From contig CM039462.1 of assembly GCA_022414725.1 (NCBI GenBank), positions 38,243,186-38,307,185 of the forward strand: a stretch of 64,000 bases of DNA. The letters are read 5' to 3'. The notes under the pieces are model-generated. The model did not search any database and was not told where the DNA came from. It saw only the letters and a program-made list of their open reading frames with translations. Source of the stretch: Microglena sp. YARC (Eukaryota; Chlorophyta; Chlorophyceae; Chlamydomonadales; Chlamydomonadaceae). Both the position numbers and the translations under genes were made by a program. Positions 26,650-35,895 of this stretch are shown here, in pieces (position 1 is the stretch's first letter; each line of letters begins with the position of its first letter).

Positions 26650-28041
26650 ATGACAATGTCCGAATCAAGGATACCTGATATTCCCAATGTATTGGTGGAT
26701 GTAATATTGTCCCAGATATGCTGTTGCGTTGTGGAATCATTGAGACGCCTGCCCACAGGCTCACCTTTGAAGACGGTTCGTGCGGCATTGCGCCCGCTTG
26801 TGAGCGTATGTATGTTGAGTCAGGAGAGCGCGACCTTCGTCGGTGATAACATATGGGAAACTGTTTTCCAATTGGTCTGCAAGATCTTCAGCAGAAAAGT
26901 GTGTGGAGGTGATGTGAAATGCTCGTATCGAAACGCGGTAATGCTGATTCTCGGACGCGGATGTGAGTTGTGTGACGCTCACCCGAATACTTCCAAAGTG
27001 TATTGGCAGTTTGGCAAACGCATTTGTCAGACATGCCTACGTGAAAACACTATTTGCGATTTTGCTGTCAAGAATGACCTGAAGGGGTTGGGTCCAGAGG
27101 TTGTTTCGTATATTTGTCGGGGACTGCCCTCTATCACAATTGGCATGTACAAACGATATGTCGACCTCAGCTACGACCTCACATTTCTCTGGAGCGCCGA
27201 TGTGTATGCGCGTGCGCGGGAGTTCCTTATAAAGGATGCGGTTTGTTTCGGCGACAGTTCTTCTTATTGTTGCTACACCGAGCTTTGCGAACTCGCAACA
27301 GCAAAAGTAATCGCGGACAAGGAGGCTGCACGACTCTCGTGCGTCTCCCTGCGGAAGGCATCGTTGGATGAATTGTATGACCACATCATGTCGTCTCAAG
27401 ATCTTGCACATGTGTTCAAGTGCTGCGCAAGTGTGGTGCCCAAGGGTCAGCTGCTCGACAAGCTGTTGCCCAAGGATCAGTTGGTGGTGTCATGCACAAC
27501 ACCCGATATTCTTGGGGTTACGCACGCTCTGCTCAACCGCAAGCTTGCCGGCTTCATTACAAAATTATGCATCGATCTCAAAGACCTGCCACACGAGGCC
27601 ATCATTGCACATGCTGACGCGATATCTGTTGCCGTGATGGCTGAAGTTGCTGCCGCTGTGGGCGATTCCCCCAAGCTGACGCATGCCTTGTTTTCACGCA
27701 AGTATGGAGATGCCATTAAGCAGGCATGTATCGCTTCACAAGATGCTGAAATTCGCAAGCAAGTGCACTGCATGGTTTCTAAAATCGTGAAAAGAATATG
27801 CGTGCGTGATTGGGACTCGATGTTCCGCGGTGTGTTCGAGAGACGCGGATGCACGTGGTCTCGTTACCTTTACCTATTTCACAATCTAAGTGTTGCTCAT
27901 CGACGTATTATCCTGGATCAACCCAGTGCACACGGTGTGTGTTGCAGACAATGTAATAAGGAGTTCAAAACAGTTTCGGACTTGATCCATCATGTGAAGG
28001 GTTCTCCGGTTCACCGCCCCTATACGGGTGTGTCAGCTTAA
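26650..28041 (+). CDS. F-box-like protein with zinc-binding region and C-terminal C2H2 finger
   Basis: The 463-residue protein starts MTMSESRIPDIPNVLVDVIL, an F-box-like opening. At residues ~105-135 it has CELCDAH...YWQFGKRICQTCLRENTI, the Cys-pair motif common in F-box proteins of giant viruses. Near the C-terminus is a finger, CRQCNKEFKTVSDLIHHVKG...H. The middle is helical. A role as ubiquitin-ligase adaptor is inferred. The ATG at 26650 is preferred to a TTG at 26629. TCATATAAAGG ~45 bp upstream may be its promoter. It begins only 77 bp after the truncated element C'. Confidence 0.7.
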   Translation: MTMSESRIPDIPNVLVDVILSQICCCVVESLRRLPTGSPLKTVRAALRPLVSVCMLSQESATFVGDNIWETVFQLVCKIFSRKVCGGDVKCSYRNAVMLILGRGCELCDAHPNTSKVYWQFGKRICQTCLRENTICDFAVKNDLKGLGPEVVSYICRGLPSITIGMYKRYVDLSYDLTFLWSADVYARAREFLIKDAVCFGDSSSYCCYTELCELATAKVIADKEAARLSCVSLRKASLDELYDHIMSSQDLAHVFKCCASVVPKGQLLDKLLPKDQLVVSCTTPDILGVTHALLNRKLAGFITKLCIDLKDLPHEAIIAHADAISVAVMAEVAAAVGDSPKLTHALFSRKYGDAIKQACIASQDAEIRKQVHCMVSKIVKRICVRDWDSMFRGVFERRGCTWSRYLYLFHNLSVAHRRIILDQPSAHGVCCRQCNKEFKTVSDLIHHVKGSPVHRPYTGVSA

Positions 28042-28227
28042 CACCTGTTTTTAAGTGGAAATTGGGAAGACCGACTATTCATTTCCGCACAGGAAAGAGA
28101 GAGAGAGAGAGTCGGGGACGAGGTGCCGCAGACCCAGAGGATTCAGAGGATCGCGTACAAGAGAGGTCACAAAGATGCTGTACCGCTTCTGATAGAAATG
28201 TGGTATGAACACAATGGTAAGTTGTAT

Positions 28228-28258
28228 AAACCCTAACCCCACGGTGGGGTTTAGGGTG
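28228..28258. terminator. Strong hairpin with telomere-like arms
   Basis: AACCCTAACCCCAC and GTGGGGTTTAGGGT form an almost perfect inverted repeat around GG. It may terminate transcription from the F-box gene, or be a regulatory hairpin ahead of the next gene. Confidence 0.4.
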
Positions 28259-28303
28259 CCCAAACGGAGTATAAATTCTGGGAACAGGTTCGACAACACA
28301 GTA

Positions 28304-28387
<84 letters not shown>
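28304..28387 (+). repeat. 7-bp tandem repeat (CAACTCT)n
   Basis: About twelve perfect copies of a 7-bp unit lie directly before the ATG at 28394. If translation began at 28205 they would encode LNSQLST repeats. I favour a leader location, where copy number could alter expression. Confidence 0.8.
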
Positions 28388-28393
28388 GACGAT

Positions 28394-28990
28394 ATGTTTC
28401 AACAGGTTGACAACTTCGAGTTCACGAACACGGCCCAGCTGTTTCGCTACCACTTGTGGTTCAACGGAGGACCCCTCAACGATCATTTGGAAACCGGTCG
28501 CCCCAAAGATGTGTGCTCCAACATGGGTTTCGCTGATCACTACAAATTCATGAAAGAGACGAGGGATCTCCTCAAGAGTCACAGCAAATCGTCGAGCCCC
28601 TACCACCCTCGGTACCTCGAGTTCATGGTGCACGAGGCGACTGTCATTCTGACGAAAGCTCAGAATGACAGTACACTACTGGTCAACGATATGCCTGGGT
28701 TCGACGACACGTCCCAGCACATCCGCTACTACTTCTGGATGGGAGACTCCCCCATTGATGTACTGGGATGTAAGGATTTCGAGCCCCTGGCCATCGCCCT
28801 GGGTTACACTGGGCGCAACCACTTCGTTCGACAGTCCAGGAAACAAATGAAAAAGGACAGCAAACCGAATAGCTACCTCCGTCAAGCCTACCTCGATTTC
28901 ATGGTGTACGAGGGGACTGTGGTGCTAGAAAAAGCTGAAGCGATCCGTTCACTTCAACTGTACTTCCGAAAGGGGCCCACTTGCGAGTAA
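28394..28990 (+). CDS. Hypothetical protein made of two related ~90-residue units
   Basis: From MFQQVDNFEF the protein contains two homologous halves. Each has a motif like TAQLFRYHLWFNGGPLNDHL / TSQHIRYYFWMGDSPIDVL, then a NH/DHYKFMKETR helix, then YLEFMVHEATVIL / YLDFMVYEGTVVL. Internal duplication is clear. The fold is probably alpha-helical; no known domain is recognised. It may be a small DNA- or protein-binding repeat protein. Confidence 0.6.
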   Translation: MFQQVDNFEFTNTAQLFRYHLWFNGGPLNDHLETGRPKDVCSNMGFADHYKFMKETRDLLKSHSKSSSPYHPRYLEFMVHEATVILTKAQNDSTLLVNDMPGFDDTSQHIRYYFWMGDSPIDVLGCKDFEPLAIALGYTGRNHFVRQSRKQMKKDSKPNSYLRQAYLDFMVYEGTVVLEKAEAIRSLQLYFRKGPTCE

Positions 28991-29335
28991 TCTTCTGGGC
29001 TTCTGGTGCAAAGCGCTGGATGACACTGTCAATCCCGCGGATCCCATCAGAGATTCCAGATTGTCCAAGTATGTCCGCCACCCTAAACTGAATTGAATTG
29101 AGCAACACGTCACTGAATTGAGCAACACGTGTAGCAACAGTACTTCCATTTATTTTTAAATTTGATGTAACAACGATGATTAAATGATGCTGCTCCATGA
29201 TTTCCCTCTCTCTCTCCCTGTCTCACACGCAAACGTCGATAAATCTCGATAGAATGAATGTAGAAACCACCCCCATCCAGCAATCGACCCCACGCAAACT
29301 GCGGATCACGGTCAAATGTATTCATACACATGTAG
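28991..29335. other. No gene seen
   Basis: This 345-bp stretch holds a short direct repeat (CTGAATTGAGCAACACGT, twice near 29090-29130) and a CT-rich run at 29200-29225. No convincing ORF, RNA gene or element end was found. Confidence 0.5.
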
Positions 29336-30626
29336 TCAGTCAATGTTCAACGTCAGAAACTCTCTGTTCAGTCGGCTTCTGCACACTGAATAAGCAGGGT
29401 CAACGATAACTTTCCTCCACACGCGCTGGATCACGCGAACGCGTAGGTCTACCTCGATTGCCGCATCTTCTACAATCACCCTTTGCATTTTTCTTCGATT
29501 CTTATTCCACCTGATAATTTTGAACGGATCCGCCATCTTCGCCATAGCGTGCGCAGGGTACGCGCGGTACTCGTCTAAAATTAAACAAATTACTGAATAC
29601 CGTTCCTTTTTTTTCAGATGTATCAGAGCGGTGTCTTTGCTGAGTGCTGCCACGACGACGAGATTGCGTTCTCTCTCGGATGCCTCGAAAAGCGACCACA
29701 TGTCGAAAGAATCTATAGGTTTCTTCGCGTCCACCGTGCTTTCTAGGATGGTTTCCGCTTGGCTCTGATTTACGACGATCCTCCGGTCGTTGGGAATCGA
29801 GTTCTGATCGGCCCACTTATCAAAGCATTGACGGCAAAATTCTAGTCTAACAGTGTTCTTTAGAGATGTCGGAAGACATGAGCGACTGATAGACAACTTC
29901 CCATACTTTTCGACCCAGACACGCAGTACAGTCTTCTTCGTCGCGGCGCTTATTTGATCTCGATTGTCGTCATCGTCATCCTCCCAAAGCTCTCGATCTT
30001 CGTAATCTGTGTAGTACGTGTACATTCTCCTCCGTATTTCTTGCGGGTAAGTGTGTGTGTTCAACGTAGAACTTCATTTCTAGCATCGTCTGCACGATGT
30101 TAGAGACGTCCCCGTTTCCGGAATTGATGTACGCGTTGCAGAGGCGTGAGTCCCTGCGTAGGACACATCCTACGTCATTCAGAGCCGTCTGCAGATGAGT
30201 CCGCCTGGCATCCATGACCGCATGCATCTGAGCATGTCTTTCATCGCGTGCTGCCTCCTTCGCGATCCTACATTTCATTACGTCATCGACGAGCTGGCTC
30301 AACACATCCTCCTGTATGAATTCTCTTTCCATGATTGAGGCGAGACGAGCGAAATGCTGCGGATCGGACACCACTTCACCTCCTAAATGATCCGCAACGA
30401 TCTTCTCGCGTATACGACGCTTCCGTTCAGCTTCCCACCGGGCCCCCAGTCTTGGCTTAGAAGCCACTTTGGAAGCGTACGCGGCCGTGACATCATCAAT
30501 GCGGAACAACCTAATATTATTCGATATCAAGCACCCGAGCTGCGAGAGCTCATTCTCGTTCAGGTGGAACTCCGACTTTGCTCGTGAGGCCGTGATGCGC
30601 GAGGAGGCCGCATGATAGTCGTCCAT
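29336..30626 (-). pseudogene. DSRLC/EMKF-domain protein with IQ-like C-terminus (one frameshift)
   Basis: Two frames form one protein of ~430 residues. The first (30626-~30050) ends with LRRDSRLCNAYINSGNGDVS and TMLEMKFYVEHTH; the second continues YPQEIRRRMYTYYTDYEDREL. The break is at a short (CA)n tract near 30052-30060, where one repeat unit more or less would restore frame. The C-terminus VIQRVWRKVIVDP...CRSRLNREFLTL resembles that of the protein at 43992. The central domain matches the gene at 8358. Function unknown. Confidence 0.7.
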
Positions 30627-30639
30627 GGTCTGTACTTTC

Positions 30640-31103
30640 TGAGTGTAACGTCTCTTACAGTTGTTGCGGTTCTCAAATCAAGTGAAAATCTCCTTATAAT
30701 GAATCCTCGAAAAGATCCCAGGTCCCCTTTACACTGTCCACTGAGTTTGCTCATTTTTCTTGTAAACCCAAGTAGTTTAATGAAACGATACACTGTTTTA
30801 GTTGATAATCGTAAATTGCGAGTGCTTTTGAAAAATGCAACAACACCTCTTGCGGTTGTGCATTTAGTTGACAATAAAAACGATTTTAACAAATTCTTGT
30901 TCGTCTCAAAAAGTTTGCTTACAAATTCAAGTCGTTTTCGATTCACACCAAAGCGTTTCCACCTCCACAGAGTAGAGCGACTGATGTTTCGTAACTATAC
31001 AAGTTTTTAACACACCCAATTCAGAAACCATTCTTAACGCCAATTTTCTAACGGCGATGTCGATATCTGATATATGTTTCATTTTACTGTTCCGCTGACT
31101 GTA
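30640..31103 (-). pseudogene. Family-A mariner transposase N-terminal relic
   Basis: The terminal repeat at 31070-31103 is followed on the minus strand by IAVRKLALRMVSELGVLKT and TKTVYRFIKLLGFTRKMSKL, the helix-turn-helix region, split by frameshifts. The catalytic part is missing; the sequence breaks off near 30690 next to the gene starting at 30626. Confidence 0.75.
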
Positions 31104-31111
31104 GAGGAGTG

Positions 31112-31627
31112 TCAACTCACTTTATCATGGGTACCCGATGTTGTTCGCTTGAGCAAACTGAACACATTTCTGAAAAAGGAGCCTAACCTGCTGTCTCTAG
31201 AGTTCGCCCGGGCCCTAAACTCAATTCCAGCCACCTCTGGATCCATGAGCAGCTTGCAGATATCTGAGTGGCCTTCCTTGGCAGCTGCCCCCAATGACCT
31301 GCTTTTTCTAGAGTTTGCCCGGGCCCTGAACTCAAGTCCAGCCACCTCTGGATCCATGAGCAGCTTGCAGACATCTGCGTGACCTGCCTTGGCCGCCGCC
31401 CACAAGGCCATGCTATTGATATGGTTCGCCCTTGCCCTGAACTCAAGTCCAGCCACCTCTGGATCCATCAGCAGCTTGCAGACATCTGTGTGACCTGCCC
31501 TGGCAGCTGCCAACAATGCACTGCTGTTGACAGAGTTAGCCTTTGCCCTGAACTCAATTCCAGCCACCTCTGGATCCATCAGCAGCTTGCAGACATCGGC
31601 GTGACCTTCCTTGGCAGCCGCCCACAA
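31112..31627 (-). pseudogene. Ankyrin-repeat gene fragment
   Basis: About four ankyrin-like 37-residue units (VNSSALLAAARAGHTDVCKL and similar) lie between a family-A end (31103) and a short MITE (31632). It lacks the F-box N-terminus and natural C-terminus. It is most similar to the array at 60.7-63.3 kb. Confidence 0.8.
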
Positions 31628-31631
31628 TGCC

Positions 31632-31744
31632 CAGTCGACGGAATACTAAAATGAAACTGCCTCGTGTACTGCGCACCGTAACCTAATGGGTCACCGCATT
31701 ATACCGTTTTTTGATGTTTCATTTTACTGTTCCGCCGACTTTAG
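31632..31744. mobile_element. ~113-bp mariner-derived MITE
   Basis: CAGTCGACGGAATACTAAAA at one side and TTTTACTGTTCCGCCGACTT at the other are the two family-A ends, with only ~50 bp between. It truncates the ankyrin fragment. The terminal TA is degraded on both sides. Confidence 0.65.
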
Positions 31745-31847
31745 AGTGGTCTGGTGGACGATTGATATCACATGGCTACCACTCTCGTGACGGCGGATCC
31801 TGTCGAGTCACATGTCTACCACTCTTGTCACTGCGGATCCTGTCGAT

Positions 31848-31958
31848 TCAGACACATGGAGACTTCATGATCAGCTCGTGCGTTTCCTTTGCCGCGTGGT
31901 CTTCATGCAGGATGCGTTTGATTTCTTCGTGTATTTTGGCGTACTTGATTTTGGACAT
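31848..31958 (-). CDS. Possible 36-aa basic peptide
   Basis: The frame MSKIKYAKIHEEIKRILHED and 16 more residues has a regular helical pattern. It is short and could be the C-terminal remnant of a lost gene. An imperfect repeat (CGGATCCTGTCGA...TCA) lies just beyond. Confidence 0.25.
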   Translation of the reverse strand: MSKIKYAKIHEEIKRILHEDHAAKETHELIMKSPCV

Positions 31959-32017
31959 GTCCGGGTACGACGACCGATGAGGACATTTTTAATTTTATTC
32001 TCAAAAGTATTTAGAAT

Positions 32018-32569
32018 ATGTTCAACCAAACATTTGACGCAAGCACAGCACTGTCAAGTATTTTCTTATGGGTTTTGTTCGGACACCTGTCCAAACTATT
32101 AAACTGTGATCTGCAACGCATTATGTTTTCGCATCCATTTGTTGTGCATTTGATTGGAATCACTACATTTTTCTTTCTTTTTACAATATTGGACCCAAGC
32201 AACAAAAACCACATATCGATTGTATGGTTCAAGACTATATTTGTATACACAATATTCATTATAATGACCAAGTCAAAGTGGTACTTTATTGCACCAATAT
32301 TAGGACTTTTGTTGATAGACCAAACACTAAAAAAGCACGTAGCCATCCAAACAGAACGCGGTGACGATACAGATAAATTACAAAAAATACAAAAAGATAT
32401 CAGCAATATATTAGTCATAATTATTCTATCATTGATTTTCATCGGAGCCGCGCATTATATGTATCTGCAACGCATAGAATACAAAAACGATTTTTCGATG
32501 ACAAAATTTTTCTTTGGAGTAACAACTTGCAAAACTAAAACACCGACGTATAAAACAAAATTGTCATAA
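32018..32569 (+). CDS. Multi-pass membrane protein, giant-virus type
   Basis: The 183-residue protein has four predicted transmembrane segments (VVHLIGITTFFFLFTIL, TIFVYTIFIIM, FIAPILGLLLI, ILVIIILSLIFIGAAHYMY). It ends with IEYKNDFSMTKFFFGVTTCK. That last pattern recalls a membrane protein widely kept in nucleocytoplasmic viruses and packaged in virions; this match is from memory of the family pattern. It lies in an AT-rich island with the CAP gene, 90 bp upstream on the same strand. Confidence 0.65.
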   Translation: MFNQTFDASTALSSIFLWVLFGHLSKLLNCDLQRIMFSHPFVVHLIGITTFFFLFTILDPSNKNHISIVWFKTIFVYTIFIIMTKSKWYFIAPILGLLLIDQTLKKHVAIQTERGDDTDKLQKIQKDISNILVIIILSLIFIGAAHYMYLQRIEYKNDFSMTKFFFGVTTCKTKTPTYKTKLS

Positions 32570-32659
32570 AACGCAGAAAATCAATTCAGTCAATATTATG
32601 TGGTTTGAGCTCAATCCATTTTGGGCATTGTTGCGTTTAAAATCTCACATATATAATAT

Positions 32660-33835
32660 ATGCATGTCATGCAAATACCATATTTGTTAACAATAATACT
32701 TGGACTAGTTGGCTCATGCACAAGCATAATATTACCATTAAATGAACAAAGCATTCTCGACCAAGTAAACGATTATAGAAGAATTCACTGCTCTCCACCA
32801 GTTTCATTTAATCCAGCAATTTCAATATCCGCACAAACATGGTCCGATTACCTTACGAAAGAAAATAAGTTCGAACATAGCGATTCAGGTCGATATGGAG
32901 AGAACCTTGGTTTGTTTTCGTTTTCAGCTTTAAATACCATAAATTTAACGCATTATTATACCAGGTCGGTAAGTTTGTGGTACGATGAAGTTGACTTCTA
33001 CGATTTCAATACGCCCCGTTTTTCTCCATCTACTGGTCATTTTACACAATTAGTTTGGAAAGCTACCACAGAAATCGGTATCGGTATTTCGTATTCAGAA
33101 TCTAACAACAATATTCTTGTTTGTATGCAATACTACGTTCGTGGAAATCAAAACAGTGTTGCAGAATTTCAAAAAAATGTACTGACAGGAAATTATAAAT
33201 CTCCCATTCTTGAGAACTGCAACCTACCTAGTTCACCACGACATTCACCATCACCTCGACCACAACATTCACCATCACCATCACCTCGACCACAACATTC
33301 ACCATCACCATCTCCTCGCCCCCCTATCAAGAATCCAAAGAAGGTGAAGAAGGTCAAGAAATCGACCACGCACCACAACGAAATCGACCAATCACCACAA
33401 CATTCACCACAAAAATCGCCATCACCATATCCTAGACCACAACCGCAACCACTAATGTCTCAACCTCCATCACCCATACAAACTAATGAGTATATAAAGG
33501 TGACAACCCGTTACCCTTTTTCACAAATTCCATCTCCGGACGAAATTGCAGTAACTTACGTAAATGATACTCTTTGTCCAGCATATATCAACCTACTAAA
33601 TCGCGAAAACATGATACAAAATACTTGTAAAGTACAATTGGTATCATCCACTGCTGTATACTATGGGTCTTGGGTGTACGGTATTAGTTATAATCGGTTC
33701 AGAGAGATGTTACAAAGTTCGTATTTTACAAATGAAGCAAAGTTACCATGCGGTAGCACGGTCGCTGTGTATAACGTATCAACAAATGATTCATTCAGAT
33801 ATGCCGCCAATCGCGAAACGTGTTTAACTGTATAA
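32660..33835 (+). CDS. Secreted CAP/SCP-superfamily protein with Pro-rich linker
   Basis: The 391-residue protein has an N-terminal signal peptide (YLLTIILGLVGSCTS). A CAP domain follows at residues ~28-180, with FEHSDSGRYGENLG, the CAP1 signature GHFTQLVWKATTEIGIG and a CAP2-like VCMQYYVRGN. Then comes a His/Ser/Pro-rich repeat (QHSPSPSPRP) and a C-terminal Cys-containing domain (~270-391). CAP proteins bind sterols or act in extracellular interactions. A virus could secrete it or place it on the particle. An AT-rich promoter (CATATATAATATATG) abuts the start. Confidence 0.8.
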   Translation: MHVMQIPYLLTIILGLVGSCTSIILPLNEQSILDQVNDYRRIHCSPPVSFNPAISISAQTWSDYLTKENKFEHSDSGRYGENLGLFSFSALNTINLTHYYTRSVSLWYDEVDFYDFNTPRFSPSTGHFTQLVWKATTEIGIGISYSESNNNILVCMQYYVRGNQNSVAEFQKNVLTGNYKSPILENCNLPSSPRHSPSPRPQHSPSPSPRPQHSPSPSPRPPIKNPKKVKKVKKSTTHHNEIDQSPQHSPQKSPSPYPRPQPQPLMSQPPSPIQTNEYIKVTTRYPFSQIPSPDEIAVTYVNDTLCPAYINLLNRENMIQNTCKVQLVSSTAVYYGSWVYGISYNRFREMLQSSYFTNEAKLPCGSTVAVYNVSTNDSFRYAANRETCLTV

Positions 33836-33984
33836 TTTGAATGATATCCCCTGAAACCAGATACAGGCAATGAATGATCTGCGGAAGACGACGACATCTT
33901 GCGAACTCCCACGTTTTCCGCCATCTTTGTCTGTCGTCGAATGAGGTGTGCTTGCATCATGCGGTCGATGTGTCTATAGATTTC

Positions 33985-34360
33985 TTTTCTTTCCCGCTGA
34001 CTATAGCAGCGTAAGAACGTGTGAGGAACATCTCAATGGCCACCAAACCCAATACAGCTAGGGACATTTGATATTGGGACACCTTCTGTTTTGGGGATTC
34101 TGAAAAGTTGACCAATTCAAGATTTGTAACCGATCTTGTCAATACAGATACTGTCTTCAGGTGATTGACACAAAAAATTCAAGGCATCTAAAGACACTGA
34201 ATTTACATGTTCAAAGTACCCTTAAAAGTCAAACTGATGATGGCTAACATCGTGCGGTAGGGCGTCCCACAAATTGCGTCTCCGACTGTACCATTGAGCC
34301 CACAGAAACGAATCCACTCGAGAGTCAGATATTCCAGGTGCTCCCGCACATATACGAAAC
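33985..34360 (-). pseudogene. Duplicated C-terminal piece of the Rpb3/Rpb11 gene, interrupted by a MITE
   Basis: 33995-34052 repeats the last codons of the polymerase gene (LVAIEMFLTRSYAA), and 34291-34355 repeats the preceding ones (around LTLEWIRFCGL). In the complete gene at 34421-35557 these are contiguous. Between them lies the MITE at 34053-34290. The piece does not extend further upstream. Confidence 0.8.
34053..34290. mobile_element. 238-bp TA-flanked MITE (third family)
   Basis: Its ends are TACAGCTAGGGACATTTGAT and, inverted, TACAGTCGGAGACGCAATTT, each starting with the TA target. The undisturbed polymerase gene gives the empty site. Half-copies occur at 47103-47246 and perhaps the right end at 15260-15300. 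Confidence 0.75.
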
Positions 34361-34390
34361 TTTGTCTAGATATCTTTTACAAGGGGCACA

Positions 34391-35557
34391 CTATTTAGTA
34401 TTTTCTGTTCCGCTGACTGTAGCAGCGTAAGAACGTGTGAGGAACATCTCAATTGCCACCAAACCCATGCCCTTGAGCCCACAGAAACGAATCCACTCGA
34501 GAGTCAGAGATTCCAGGTGCTCCCGAACATACAACAGCCCCTCCAATAAGACATCCGAGTATGCCTCAGGGGATTCGTCCTGCCTCGCGAGCTGCATCTT
34601 AAATGTTATGTCGTCCACAAGAGGGTGCCGCTTGAAGTAGCCGACGAAACTCACACGGGACTTTCCGCCGCGCCGAATCCAAAGGTCGTACGCGAGCCCA
34701 TGTATTAAATTTCCCAAGGTATGGTCCAAACCGGGAAAAAGAATGCTCCTCGCGCCACCCGGGACGGTCGAGTCCTCAAACGAGACGCGCTCGGCACGGA
34801 CGTCTTCCGAGAGATCAATGATGGCTCGGACAAGGAAGCGGAACCCTAGAAAAACGAGGTAGTAAGGGGACATGCTCGGGTTCACGCTCTCAACGAAAAA
34901 ATCGAACTTGTCGGGAACCGAGTCGTCGTCCAAAACAGGCTCCTTGTAACGAAAATAGCAAGAGCAGACTGGAGAATATCTCGCATGCTCCCGACCGGAG
35001 CCAAGCCTCGCAGTCGCCGTGATGTTCACAGCCTCACCTATGCCGCCACACATGATGTTGGGGCGCAAGACAGTAAGTAACACACTGTCACCCGACCGCT
35101 GGTCAACAGGAAACAGACGCTTCAAACGCTCCGTCTGGAACGAGACGCCTGACGCGTTACGAACTACGAAGTCTCCGCTCACCACATCAAACACCTCATT
35201 CCCGGTGTTCCGCACGGCCAAGGTGCATTGGTAGTCGCCCGGGGCGAAGTTCTCCAACTCGTTGGGAGTCAGACACAAAGGCACAAGCGACACACGGAGA
35301 GCCAACATCTCGTTGTGCATCACGGACGTGTTCTCAAGTACGCGCACACCACCACCACCGCCCCCCGGAGGAACCACAGTGTCGAACGCCGCGGTCTCCA
35401 CACAAGCGATGATCGCACGACGCAACGAATTCACGATGCACAAGTCGACGCCAGAAACTGAGAAGGACCCTCCGATGTTACTAGGTATGAAGTGATCCGT
35501 ACCGACTGAGGGTGAAGGGATCACAGGAGCCAGAACGTCTCCTACAAGAATCGACAT
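34391..35557 (-). CDS. DNA-directed RNA polymerase subunit, Rpb3/Rpb11 fusion
   Basis: The ~389-residue protein has an Rpb3/alpha-type N-terminal part (SVSGVDLCIVNSLRRAIIAC, residues ~40-60), the ENTSVMHNEMLALRVSLVPL block, and a C-terminal Rpb11-like part (FPGLDHTLGNLIHGLAYDLW). This fusion, the assembly platform of the viral RNA polymerase, is known from giant viruses. The ATG at 35557 is preferred over an upstream TTG. The last ~10 residues (TVSGTENTK) are encoded by a family-A terminal repeat that begins at 34421, so the native C-terminus was replaced. A TATA-like GAGTATAAATG lies ~55-65 bp upstream. Confidence 0.85.
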   Translation of the reverse strand: MSILVGDVLAPVIPSPSVGTDHFIPSNIGGSFSVSGVDLCIVNSLRRAIIACVETAAFDTVVPPGGGGGGVRVLENTSVMHNEMLALRVSLVPLCLTPNELENFAPGDYQCTLAVRNTGNEVFDVVSGDFVVRNASGVSFQTERLKRLFPVDQRSGDSVLLTVLRPNIMCGGIGEAVNITATARLGSGREHARYSPVCSCYFRYKEPVLDDDSVPDKFDFFVESVNPSMSPYYLVFLGFRFLVRAIIDLSEDVRAERVSFEDSTVPGGARSILFPGLDHTLGNLIHGLAYDLWIRRGGKSRVSFVGYFKRHPLVDDITFKMQLARQDESPEAYSDVLLEGLLYVREHLESLTLEWIRFCGLKGMGLVAIEMFLTRSYAATVSGTENTK

Positions 35558-35660
35558 TTCTAAAGATACGACAGGAATAATACACAACAATATCTACATC
35601 ATCGAAGAAAACATTTATACTCGGTTTCAAAAACCAAATCGAAACAATCTCCAAGGAAAC

Positions 35661-35895
35661 AATGGGTGTTCCTGTCTCCCGGCGGTTTTTTTAAATTTTC
35701 CAAGCAGAAGTTAGAGCCGTACGAACGACTCTCATTCGCCAGGCTCCGAAACCAGTCCTCCGGGATTCAGGAACAAAAGTACTGGTGCAAATTTTGTAAT
35801 ATTGACAAATTCAACATATATTGTCTTCTGCAGATTGAGACAAACCATTCAAGGACTGTAAAGACACAGAAGTTAGTTACATCTTCAAAGTAGCC
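35661..35895. repeat. Degenerate MITE-like repeats
   Basis: 35661-35720 resembles the AATGGGCG MITE start (AATGGGTGTTCCTGTCTCCC), then changes to a sequence also found at 53290-53345 (AGCAGAAGTTAGAGCCGTAC). 35785-35890 resembles the inner part of the MITE at 34053 (GACAAACCATTCAAGGACTG). It is a patchwork of element fragments. Confidence 0.45.

Noticed and set aside
28205..28393. N-terminal extension of the 28394 gene with LNSQLST repeats
   Set aside because: The extension is encoded by the hairpin and simple repeat; the ATG at 28394 starts the conserved two-unit protein. Kept only as a possibility.
33193..33378. Minus-strand Gly/Asp-rich ORF
   Set aside because: Shadow of the Pro-rich linker codons of the CAP protein.
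32018..33835. Host eukaryotic gene pair with introns
   Set aside because: Both frames are uninterrupted, with compact spacing; no splice-like interruptions are needed.
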